Shown here: positions 41,653 to 49,665 of the stretch, one piece after another
Position numbering within the stretch: position 1 is the stretch's first letter
Layout of the letters: each line of letters starts with the position of its first letter
Origin: Burkholderiaceae bacterium
GTDB lineage: Bacteria > Pseudomonadota > Gammaproteobacteria > Burkholderiales > Burkholderiaceae_C
Reading direction: 5' to 3'
Assembly: GCA_024235895.1 (NCBI GenBank)
Contig: JACKLM010000002.1
Location: 620,001-684,000 of the forward strand
DNA: 64,000 nucleotides
Notes under the pieces: generated by a model
What the model saw: the letters and a program-made list of their open reading frames with translations, nothing else
Databases searched by the model: none
What the model was told of the DNA's origin: nothing
Position numbers and translations under genes: made by a program

Positions 41653-44223
41653 TCAGGGCACGCTCACGGTCTTCGTGGCACTGACGTTGCCGGGTTGAAC
41701 CGTGACCCGCACCCTGTATTCGCCCGGCCCGGCGTAGGCGTGAACGTACCCGGCCGGTGCGGCGAAGCCCGGGGCGACGTAGGCCTGCACCGTGCCGTCA
41801 CCCCAATCGACTTCCACGCTGGCCGGCGTTGCGCCGCCCGCCGACCCGGTCAGGCTGATCGGGTCGAGCTCGAACTCGTTCGCACCGCCCGTGGCCTGGA
41901 CCTCGAACGCCACTCCCGCATCCCGGTAGCGGACGGGGAAGCCGCCGCGGCCCCCGGCCCGCGACTCACCCTGGAACAGCACCCGTGCCACCGCTGCACC
42001 GCCCCGCGGCGAGGTTACCTGCAGCGCGAACGATGCGTCGCCGCTGCACTTGTCCTGCACGCCCCGCACCGTGATCCCATGCCCGGTGGGAAACATACCG
42101 GTGGCATCCGGCCAGTGCTTGGGGACGTTCGGCAGGTCGAACAGCGGGCTCGGGGGCCGGGCCCCGACTGCCAGGACGCTGGAAGGCCTGAAGCCACCCG
42201 TCGTGATGTTGTCCGATGCATCGATCGGCAGGAGGTCGGTGCCGGCAGCCATCGGATTGCCGATGCCGTCATCGAGAAGCATCGACAGCGCCGCCTGCGG
42301 GACCGGCACGCCTTGCGGGCAGCCTGGCCGCAGCCGCAGGAAGTAGTCACCGATCCTGTCCCCGTCGACGAGATCGCGCTCCTGGCTCAGCTCCGACAGC
42401 GGCACGACCACCGTCGGGTCGCCCCCCGACGACGACAGGCTCAGGTAGATCACGGTCGATGCGCGGATGTGGGCGAGGTCGCGCGCGCCGTCACCGTCGC
42501 GCCGGAAGCCGAGCTCCTGCCGGAAAGGAATCAAGATGTCGGTGTCGCCGTTCTTGGTCGGGTTGAAGGCCCCTGTGGCGCCGCCATCGGCGGCGAGGCC
42601 GTCCTTGTTGGCGTCGACAAAGGCATCACCGAGGTCGTGGAAGGGGTCGACGCCGGCCTTGTAGAGGTTGTCGCCGTCGACGTCGTCGAAATCCTCGAGT
42701 CCCACGGCATAGGCCGTGACGATGACGCGGTTGTCCAGCGGCCGACGTTCCTGCGAGACGACCTGGCACGAGCACGCGCCGTTGACCGTCTTGCACGAGC
42801 CGTTGTCGGCCGTACACACCGAGGCGCCCGAGCCGATGAAGCTGACCACGGTGCCGTCCGGCACCGGGTTCGAGAACTGGTCCGCCAGACGCACGGTCAC
42901 GGTCGCGATCTCGCCGTCGAAGTTGCCGCCGTCGATATTGGCCTTGTCGACCGACAGCGAGAACGAGCGCTGCAGGGGCAGGCCGGTCGAGATCGACAGC
43001 GTGTCGGAGAAGGTCTGCAGCGCGCTCGTCGCCCCGCTCGGGTACAGCGCACGTGCACGCACCCGCACCGGCGTTGGCACGGTGCCCGAGTTGACCTGGA
43101 CCGTGACCGTGCCGTCGGCGTTGGTGCGCTTGACGTAGCGGACGATGCTGAGGTTGTCGCTGCCGCACAGCGCCTCGGAGCCCTGAGGAACGGGCTTCTT
43201 GTCCGGGTCGAAGCCGTCGATGTTGAGGCTGCCGATGTAGGTCGACGCATCGAAGCACACGTCGGCATCGGCGACGCCCTGGCCGGCGACGTCGACCAGC
43301 TGGAAGGTCAGCGTCGCGTTCTCCTGCCGGCCGATGCCGCCCTGGCCGCGCAGCGTGATCGACTTGTCCGCCGGCACCGCGGAGACGAAGCGCAGGCTGC
43401 CGGTCGTCGGAGACTTGACCTGCAAGGTGCCCGATTCGGTGTCGGTGCCGATCGTCGCCGTGATGGTGACCGCGGTGTCGGCCGTCTGCGCGCAGCCGTT
43501 GTCGACGAAGGTCGCCTCCGCGGTGCCGTCGGGCCGGGTCGTCGCGCTCTCCGTGATCGTGGCCTTGCCGGCGGCGCAGGAACTGCTGAACCCGACCTCG
43601 ACCGGTCCGCCCGTATACGGCTGGCCGCCTTGCAGGACCTGCACCCTGATGCCGGCCGTCCCGTAGGCCGAGACGCTGCCCGGCTCGATCGAGACATTGC
43701 CGAGAACGAGCGTCGCCGGTTGCGGCGTCGTGCCGCCGGTCGTGAAGAAGTTCGCCGCCGCAGTCGCTTCCAGCTCGCCGATGCGCGCGACCGCGGTGAT
43801 CCTGCCGGCCCCGGTCGCACTGCCGAGCGAGTTGACCGTGACGCTCGCCGCACCGCCTGCGTCGGTCAGCTGCGACCCGGTGACGGGATCGATCTTGACC
43901 AGATCGGCGCTCTGCTCGATCCCGAACTGGACGATCTCGCCTGACACGGCCTGGCCGTCGAGGCGCAGCACCGCCGTCGCGCGCAGCGGCTGGCCGACGA
44001 CGACCGAGGTCGTCGCCTTGCCGTCGCCGTCGAGCAGTTGCAGGTTCAGGGTTAGCGCCTGGACCGGTGTCCCGCCGCCGCCCCCACCGGCATCGCCGCA
44101 GGCGTTCCCCCCGAAGACATCGACGCATCCGCTGCCGCCGCCCCCACAGGCAGCCAGTGCGAGCACCGCCGCGCCGAGCCCCAGCCAGCGCGCCGCACGC
44201 GCCATCAAGCCAGCAAACCTCAT
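41653..44223 (-). CDS. Large Ig-like/PKD-domain surface lipoprotein
   Basis: This 856-aa predicted lipoprotein has a signal peptide ending in LALAAC, then a Gly-rich linker. Several repeats follow that look like bacterial Ig-like (invasin/big-type) domains: phrases such as VVVGQPLRATAVLRLDGQ, SIEPGSVSAYGTAGIRV and VTVRLADQFSNPVPDGTVVS recur. A Ca2+-like Asp-rich stretch lies in the middle (DVDGDNLYKAGVDPFHD, DANKDG). The C-terminus has a PKD-like VEVDWGDGTVQAYV strand. It is likely exposed at the outer-membrane surface. Its place between pilQ and aroK is unusual; in relatives these genes are normally adjacent. A link to type IV pili is possible but unproved. Confidence 0.8.
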   Translation of the reverse strand: MRFAGLMARAARWLGLGAAVLALAACGGGGSGCVDVFGGNACGDAGGGGGGTPVQALTLNLQLLDGDGKATTSVVVGQPLRATAVLRLDGQAVSGEIVQFGIEQSADLVKIDPVTGSQLTDAGGAASVTVNSLGSATGAGRITAVARIGELEATAAANFFTTGGTTPQPATLVLGNVSIEPGSVSAYGTAGIRVQVLQGGQPYTGGPVEVGFSSSCAAGKATITESATTRPDGTAEATFVDNGCAQTADTAVTITATIGTDTESGTLQVKSPTTGSLRFVSAVPADKSITLRGQGGIGRQENATLTFQLVDVAGQGVADADVCFDASTYIGSLNIDGFDPDKKPVPQGSEALCGSDNLSIVRYVKRTNADGTVTVQVNSGTVPTPVRVRARALYPSGATSALQTFSDTLSISTGLPLQRSFSLSVDKANIDGGNFDGEIATVTVRLADQFSNPVPDGTVVSFIGSGASVCTADNGSCKTVNGACSCQVVSQERRPLDNRVIVTAYAVGLEDFDDVDGDNLYKAGVDPFHDLGDAFVDANKDGLAADGGATGAFNPTKNGDTDILIPFRQELGFRRDGDGARDLAHIRASTVIYLSLSSSGGDPTVVVPLSELSQERDLVDGDRIGDYFLRLRPGCPQGVPVPQAALSMLLDDGIGNPMAAGTDLLPIDASDNITTGGFRPSSVLAVGARPPSPLFDLPNVPKHWPDATGMFPTGHGITVRGVQDKCSGDASFALQVTSPRGGAAVARVLFQGESRAGGRGGFPVRYRDAGVAFEVQATGGANEFELDPISLTGSAGGATPASVEVDWGDGTVQAYVAPGFAAPAGYVHAYAGPGEYRVRVTVQPGNVSATKTVSVP

Positions 44224-44236
44224 GGGAAAACCTCTT

Positions 44237-46339
44237 TCAGCGAGCCGCGGAGCGGTCGGTCACGATCTTGGGCGTCAGGAAGACCAGCAGCTCGGTACGG
44301 TTGGTCTGCCTGAGCTTGTTGCGGAACAGCGCGCCCGCCACCGGGATGTCGCCCAGCAGAGGCACCTTGTTGACCTCGTTGCGCTCGGTCTGCGTGAAGA
44401 TGCCGCCGATCACGACGGTGCCGCCGTTCTCGACCAGCACCTGCGTCTTGACGTGCTTGGTGTCGATCGCGAAACCGGCCACGGTCTGGCGTCCGACGCT
44501 GTCCTTGTTGACGTCCACATCCAGGATCACGTTGCCCTCGGGCGTGATCTGCGGCGTCACGCGCAGCGCCAGGTTGGCCTTGCGGAACTGGATCTGCGTC
44601 GCGCCGCTGGACGTGGCCGCCTGGTACGGCAGCTCCTCACCCTGCTCGATCAGCGCCTCGACCTGGTCGGCGGTGATGACGCGCGGGCTGGAGACGATCT
44701 TGCCGCGGCCCTCGGCCTCGAGCGCCGAGATCTCGAGGTTGAGGAAGCGGTCGACCGACGAGCTGAACAGCGACAGCGCGATCGTCGCCGCATTGGCGCC
44801 GCCCAGCGCACTGACGTTGGCCGGCAGGTTGACGAGCTGGGAGTTGCTGAAGTCGATCGGCCCGGGAAGCTGGCCGGTCTGCACGCCCACGGCGTCGTAG
44901 TTCCCGCCGACGGTGACGCCGGCGCCGCTGGGCCGGCGCAGGTCGACGGCCCCGAGCTTGACGCCCAGGCTGCGGCCGAAGCTGTCGTCGGCCTCGACGA
45001 TGCGCGCCTCGATCAGCACCTGCCGCACCGGGATGTCGATCTTGGCGATCATCGCCGCGATCTCCTCGAGCTTGGACGGGATGTCGCTGACGAAGAGCTG
45101 GTTGGTGCGCTGCTCGAAGATCACGCTGCCTCGCGGCGACAGGATGCGGCTGGCGTCCTGGCTGGTCCCGCTTCCCGTGCCCTGCCCGGTCAGCCCGCGT
45201 GCGACCTCCTCCGCCTTGGTGTAGTTGAGCTGGAAGGCCTGCGTGCGCAGCGGCTCGAGCTCCTCGATCTTCTTGCGCGACTCCAGGTCGAGCTGCTCCT
45301 TGGCGGCGAGCTCGTCCTTGGGCGCGATCCACAGCACGTTGCCGGTCTTGCGCACGCCCAGGCCCTTGCTCTGCAGGATGATGTCCAGGGCCTGGTCCCA
45401 GGGCACGTCCTTCAGCCGCAGCGTGACGCTGCCGGTGACGGTGTCGCTGGTGACGACGTTGAAGTTGGTGAAGTCGGCGATGACCTGCAGCAGCGCCCGC
45501 ACCTCGATATTCTGGAAGTTCAGGCTCAGCTTCTCGCCCTGGAATCCCGGTCCCTGGACCAGCTTGTTCGGGTCGACCTTCATCGGCCGCACCTCGAGCA
45601 CGAACTGGTCGTCGGTTTGATAGGCGCTGTGCTCCCAGTCGCCGCTGGGCTGCACCATCACGCGCACGTTGTCGCCGCTCTGCATCGCGGTGACGGTCTG
45701 CACCGGGGTGCCGAAGTCGGTCACGTCCAGCCGCCGGCGCAGCGATTCGGGCAGCGTGGCACGCAGGAACTCGACCACCAGGCTGCGCCCTTGCTGGCGG
45801 ATGTCGACCCCGGTCTGCGCGCTCGGCAACGCGACGACGACGCGCCCGGCGCCGTCCGGGCCGCGGCGGAAGTCGATGTCGCGCAGCGACTGCGGCGTCA
45901 GGTTCTGGCTCGGCGCGAAGTGCACCGGCTCGCCCGGCGCCTGCGCAACCGAGGTCGTGCCGGTCTCGACAACCAGCACCAGCGCGTTGCCGTCCAGACG
46001 TGCCTGGTAGCCGGCCGCCTGCTTGAGCGTGAGCACGAGCCGCGTACGGTCGCCCGATTGCGCGACGACTGCCGAGCGCAGGTTGCCCTGGTTCAGCTCG
46101 ACCCGGCTGTCCGCCATCTCGTTGCCGACCCCCGGCAGGTCGACGGCGATGCGAGGCGGCTGCTGGATCGCGAAGCCGCGCGGCAGCGCGGCCAGCGGCT
46201 CCTTGAGCTCGATGCGTACGACCTCGGTGCCCGCCTGCTGGGTGCTGGTGATCGAGCGGATCGCGTTCTGCGCCCATGCCGCCAGCGGCATCGCACAGCC
46301 GACGACGACGGCTGCCAGCGCGGCACCCCAGTTGCGCAT
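44237..46339 (-). CDS. pilQ: Type IV pilus secretin PilQ
   Basis: This outer-membrane secretin of about 700 aa is the pore for type IV pili. A signal peptide (NWGAALAAVVVGCAMPLAAWA) is followed by AMIN domains (about residues 30-260), the STN/N0 domain (KLSLNFQNIEVRALLQVIADF), N1 domain and the secretin core (GKIVSSPRVITADQVEALIEQG; PLLGDIPVAGALFRNK). ATG 46339 has AAGGAG about 9 bp upstream. An ATG at 46366, overlapping the pilP stop (ATGA), would add nine residues and is a real alternative. Confidence 0.96.
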   Translation of the reverse strand: MRNWGAALAAVVVGCAMPLAAWAQNAIRSITSTQQAGTEVVRIELKEPLAALPRGFAIQQPPRIAVDLPGVGNEMADSRVELNQGNLRSAVVAQSGDRTRLVLTLKQAAGYQARLDGNALVLVVETGTTSVAQAPGEPVHFAPSQNLTPQSLRDIDFRRGPDGAGRVVVALPSAQTGVDIRQQGRSLVVEFLRATLPESLRRRLDVTDFGTPVQTVTAMQSGDNVRVMVQPSGDWEHSAYQTDDQFVLEVRPMKVDPNKLVQGPGFQGEKLSLNFQNIEVRALLQVIADFTNFNVVTSDTVTGSVTLRLKDVPWDQALDIILQSKGLGVRKTGNVLWIAPKDELAAKEQLDLESRKKIEELEPLRTQAFQLNYTKAEEVARGLTGQGTGSGTSQDASRILSPRGSVIFEQRTNQLFVSDIPSKLEEIAAMIAKIDIPVRQVLIEARIVEADDSFGRSLGVKLGAVDLRRPSGAGVTVGGNYDAVGVQTGQLPGPIDFSNSQLVNLPANVSALGGANAATIALSLFSSSVDRFLNLEISALEAEGRGKIVSSPRVITADQVEALIEQGEELPYQAATSSGATQIQFRKANLALRVTPQITPEGNVILDVDVNKDSVGRQTVAGFAIDTKHVKTQVLVENGGTVVIGGIFTQTERNEVNKVPLLGDIPVAGALFRNKLRQTNRTELLVFLTPKIVTDRSAAR

Positions 46340-46362
46340 GATGCGTTTCTCCTTGCTTGTCA

Positions 46363-46962
46363 TCATCGGGCCCCTCCTTCCTGCAACTGCAGGCTGGCGG
46401 GACGTTCGATCCATTCGCCGGCGGCGTCCTGCACGATCTCGCGCAGCACGAGCTCGGTCTCGTCGATGCGCAGCACGCGACCGTAGTTCTGGCCCAGGTA
46501 GTCGCCCACCTTGACCTGATACAGGAGTTCGCCCACGCGAAGCAGTGCGGTCGGCTGACCCTCGCGCTCCACGCTGCCGACCATGCGCATGTTGTCCAGC
46601 GGGAACGCCTCGAGCGGACCGCGACGACGGTTGAGTTCGTTGGCCAGCAGCGAGCTGGCCGCACGCGCCTCGACGCGCAGCGCCACCGTCATCTTCTGCG
46701 TGCTGAAGGGGTCGGCGACGTCGAACGGTGCGTAGGGCGCGGGGTCGAAGGGCTTGGGCGGATCCAGCGGCTGGACGCTGGGGCGAACCTCGCGCCGCTG
46801 CTGCTCCATCCAGGCCTGAAGCTCGTCGTGACCAGGGTCGCAGCCGCCGAGCATCGCCGCCGCGGCGAAGAGCGCCGCCATGCGCGCACCCAGGCCAGAC
46901 GGCGTCCCGACACCCTTGCGCGTAGCCGCCAAGGTCGCGTCCGTGCGCATCGAAGTCTTCAC
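46363..46962 (-). CDS. pilP: Type IV pilus inner-membrane lipoprotein PilP
   Basis: This 199-aa lipoprotein links the PilMNO platform to PilQ. The lipobox LGGC gives the mature N-terminal cysteine, followed by a Pro-rich linker. The HR domain has PLEAFPLDNMRMVGSVER and LLYQVKVGDYLGQNYGRV. The GTG at 46962 overlaps the pilO stop (GTGA) and has GGGGAGG 5 bp upstream; ATG 46950 is an alternative. Confidence 0.93.
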   Translation of the reverse strand: MKTSMRTDATLAATRKGVGTPSGLGARMAALFAAAAMLGGCDPGHDELQAWMEQQRREVRPSVQPLDPPKPFDPAPYAPFDVADPFSTQKMTVALRVEARAASSLLANELNRRRGPLEAFPLDNMRMVGSVEREGQPTALLRVGELLYQVKVGDYLGQNYGRVLRIDETELVLREIVQDAAGEWIERPASLQLQEGGAR

Positions 46963-47681
46963 GGGCGCCTCCCCCCGGCCGCCTTGGCCGCCTTGGCCGC
47001 CTCGGCCTTCTGCTTGCGCTGTGCCTCGATCTCGGCGACGTCGAGGTACCGGTAAGTGCGCGCGGTGGCCTCCATCACGAGCGCGCCGCCGGGCAGGGCG
47101 TCGCGGCCGGTCTGGCTCGAGATCGACAGGTTCTGCAGCGTCACGATGCGCGAGAGGTTGGAGACGTCGGCCGCGAACGCGCCGAAGTCGTGGTAGCGCC
47201 CCGAGACGCGCAGCGTGATCGGCAGCACCGCGTAATAGTCCTTGAGCTCGACCTGGCCGGGGCGGAACAGCTCGAACTGCAGCCCGCGGCCAATGCCGGC
47301 CTGGTTGATGTCGGACAGCAGGGCGTCCATCTCGGCCTTGCCAGGCAGCTGCTTCTCGAGCTGGGTGACGTACTCCTCGACCTGCAGCTTCTGCTTGCGC
47401 AGTTCGCCGAGGTTGACCGCCTGGGCGACCTTGGACCTGTAGTCGGCCCTGAGGGTCTGCTCGCGCGAGCGCGCGGCGTCGAGCTCCTCGGTCGCCGGAG
47501 CGACCAGGAACCACCAGCCGGCGGCCAGCACGAGCAGTGCGGCCACCAGCCAGGCCACGGCCTTGGGCGCGAGCGGCCACTGGCCGGGCTCGCGCATGTC
47601 CAGGCCGCGGAACTGCGCCGACACCTTCTCCAGGCGCATCGACAGGTCGGGGCCGGTCTGGGTGGGGGTGGTCTTGGCCAT
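46959..47681 (-). CDS. pilO: Type IV pilus inner-membrane platform protein PilO
   Basis: This 240-aa bitopic protein has one membrane helix (about residues 42-60), a periplasmic coiled coil (68-120) and a ferredoxin-like fold (GRGLQFELFRPGQVELKDYY; SGRYHDFGAFAADVSNLSRIV). An Ala/Lys tail ends the protein. It forms a heterodimer with PilN. It lies 8 bp after pilN. Confidence 0.95.
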   Translation of the reverse strand: MAKTTPTQTGPDLSMRLEKVSAQFRGLDMREPGQWPLAPKAVAWLVAALLVLAAGWWFLVAPATEELDAARSREQTLRADYRSKVAQAVNLGELRKQKLQVEEYVTQLEKQLPGKAEMDALLSDINQAGIGRGLQFELFRPGQVELKDYYAVLPITLRVSGRYHDFGAFAADVSNLSRIVTLQNLSISSQTGRDALPGGALVMEATARTYRYLDVAEIEAQRKQKAEAAKAAKAAGGRRP

Positions 47682-47689
47682 GAATGCCC

Positions 47690-48319
47690 TCAGGAGGCGC
47701 GCGCGCCCGACGCACGCGCTGGCGCCCCGGCCGGCGCGTCGGACGCAGCGCCGGGCGCTTGCGGCCGCTTGATCGACAGCCGCATCGAAAACTCGAACAG
47801 CCGGCGCGGCTCGCGCCCGGCGGTCGTGACGCTGGCGGCCTTGATCTCGACCAGCTCGGGCCGCTCCAGCCAGGTTGCGTTGTACGAGGTGTTGCGCAGC
47901 ATCTCGGAGACGCGCTCGTTGGTCTGCGCCACACCCGTCACTGCCACCGTGTCGCCGGTCTGCTTGATCGCGGTCAGGTAAACACCCTCGGGGGTGTGCC
48001 TGACCAATTCGTCGAGCAGGTAGACGGGGATGTTGCGGTCGGTCTGCAGGTCCTCGACCGCCGCCTGGCGCGCCTTGAGCGACTCGATCTCGGCACGCAG
48101 CGACGCGATATCCTTGATCTGCGCCTCCAGGCGCTTGATCTCGGCCGCGAGCAAGCCGTTGCGCGCCTCCTGCGCGGCCGCCGCCTGCTGGACCGCCGTC
48201 AGCCAGATGCCGACGACGAGCGCCCCAGCGAGCGCCGACAGGGCGAGCCCGGCAAAGAAGGTCCGCTTGCGCTGCGCCCGCCGGGCTTCGCGGTGCGGCA
48301 GGAGGTTGATCAGGATCAC
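47690..48319 (-). CDS. pilN: Type IV pilus assembly protein PilN
   Basis: This 209-aa protein begins MILINLLPHREARR, the conserved cytoplasmic motif bound by PilM. A membrane helix follows at residues 22-44, then a coiled coil and a ferredoxin-like periplasmic domain (DRNIPVYLLDELVRHTPEGVYL). It overlaps the pilM stop by 4 bp (ATGA). It has an Ala-rich tail. Confidence 0.95.
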   Translation of the reverse strand: MILINLLPHREARRAQRKRTFFAGLALSALAGALVVGIWLTAVQQAAAAQEARNGLLAAEIKRLEAQIKDIASLRAEIESLKARQAAVEDLQTDRNIPVYLLDELVRHTPEGVYLTAIKQTGDTVAVTGVAQTNERVSEMLRNTSYNATWLERPELVEIKAASVTTAGREPRRLFEFSMRLSIKRPQAPGAASDAPAGAPARASGARAS

Positions 48320-49395
48320 TGCGCGAACCTCCGCATCGCCAGCCCGCAGGCGGTCAGGTAGGACGGGGCCTCGCGCCGCACCCGGCTTTCGCGCACCGAG
48401 GGGCCGAGCTGCATGCCCTCGAAGGGGTTGACGACCATGGCGGCGAAGCCGGTGAGGTCGGTGACGCGGTCCTTCAGCCCCGGCAGCGTCGCGGTGCCGC
48501 CGGCCACCATCACGTAGTGCACCTTGTGGTGCGGCGTGCTGGTGAAGAAATACTGCAGCGCGCGCCCGATCTCCTGCGACAGGCTGTCGACGAACGGGAC
48601 GAGCACGCTGGCCTCGTATTCCTCGGGCAGGTCGCCGCTGAGCTTCTTGGCCTCGGCCTCCTCGAACGAGAAGCCGTATTGGCGGCTGATCAGCTGCGTC
48701 AGCTGCGCACCGCCGAAGGCCTGGTCGCGGTCGTAGAGCAGCTCGTCGTCGCGCAGCACCTTCAGGCTCGTGGTATCGGCGCCGATCTCGAACAGCGCCA
48801 CCAGCGCGTCGCGCCCTTCGTTGGGCAGGCCGCCGACGAGGCGCCCCATCGCCAGCCGCGACGCGTGCGACTCGACGTCGAGAACGATCGGCTTGAGCCC
48901 GGCCGCCTCGGCCAGCGCCTGGCGATCCTGAACCCGGTCCTTGCGGCTGGCGGCGATCAGCACGTCGACGTCGCCAGCCGAGGTCGCGCTGGGGCCGACG
49001 ACGCAGAAGTCCAGCGCGACCTCGTCGAGCGAGAACGGGATGTACTGGTTGGCCTCGGTCTCGACCTGCAGCTCCATCTCGTCTTCGCGCAGGCCGTCGG
49101 GCAGGACGATCTTCTTGGTGATGACCGCCGACGGCGGCATCCCCATGACGACATTCTTGGTCTTGGTGCCGCTCTTGGCGACGACGCGCCGCACGGCGTC
49201 GGCGACCTCGTCGAATTTCTCGATCTGGCCGTCGGCGATCCAGCCCTTCTCGAACGGCTCCGAGCCCATGCGCTCGAGCACGTAGTCCCCCGCAGGGGTC
49301 CGACCGAGCTCGACCAGCTTGACGCTGGACGAACTGATGTCCAGGCCGATCGCCGGTGGGTGTTTGCGCCCCAGGAGGACATCCAGGAAACTCAC
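48316..49395 (-). CDS. pilM: Type IV pilus assembly ATPase-like protein PilM
   Basis: This 359-aa actin-like cytoplasmic protein binds PilN and ATP. IGLDISSSSVKLVEL is the phosphate-1 motif, EIGADTTSLKVL the phosphate-2 motif, and MVAGGTATLPGL the adenosine motif. It is the first gene of the pilMNOPQ operon. The start is GTG 49395 (SFLDVLLGRK), with no better ATG. A weak sigma-70-like promoter lies about 60 bp upstream. Confidence 0.95.
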   Translation of the reverse strand: MSFLDVLLGRKHPPAIGLDISSSSVKLVELGRTPAGDYVLERMGSEPFEKGWIADGQIEKFDEVADAVRRVVAKSGTKTKNVVMGMPPSAVITKKIVLPDGLREDEMELQVETEANQYIPFSLDEVALDFCVVGPSATSAGDVDVLIAASRKDRVQDRQALAEAAGLKPIVLDVESHASRLAMGRLVGGLPNEGRDALVALFEIGADTTSLKVLRDDELLYDRDQAFGGAQLTQLISRQYGFSFEEAEAKKLSGDLPEEYEASVLVPFVDSLSQEIGRALQYFFTSTPHHKVHYVMVAGGTATLPGLKDRVTDLTGFAAMVVNPFEGMQLGPSVRESRVRREAPSYLTACGLAMRRFAQ

Positions 49396-49452
49396 GGTGT
49401 TCGACCCCCGGGGTTGTTGGCAGGCTTTCTGCGCACTTAAGAAGTCACTTCA

Positions 49453-49481
49453 ATGCTAGCAGTAAAGCCTTTGTGCACCAA
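49453..49481 (-). promoter_or_regulatory. Candidate sigma-70 promoter of the pil operon
   Basis: On the minus strand, TTGGTG (49481-49476) and TAGCAT (49458-49453) are separated by 17 bp, within an AT-richer patch upstream of pilM. The match to consensus is moderate. Confidence 0.4.
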
Positions 49482-49637
49482 AGGAAAACGGGCGCCGCCA
49501 GTCTGCCGGCCGTTGCATCACGCCGACGCCCGGAACAGCAGCTGAAACAAGCCGCAAATCGGGCCTGCGGGTTGTCCCGCAGCGGCAGCCCGCGGCGCGT
49601 GACGCATCTCACGGCGCGTCGCCGCGCGCCCGGTTTC

Positions 49638-49643
49638 TATAAT
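49638..49643 (+). promoter_or_regulatory. Perfect -10 element upstream of ponA
   Basis: TATAAT lies 22 bp before the ponA start codon, giving a leader of about 15 nt. No good -35 is visible at the right spacing in the GC-rich upstream sequence. Confidence 0.5.
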
Positions 49644-49665
49644 TCACGTTCGATACGCGTCACCG

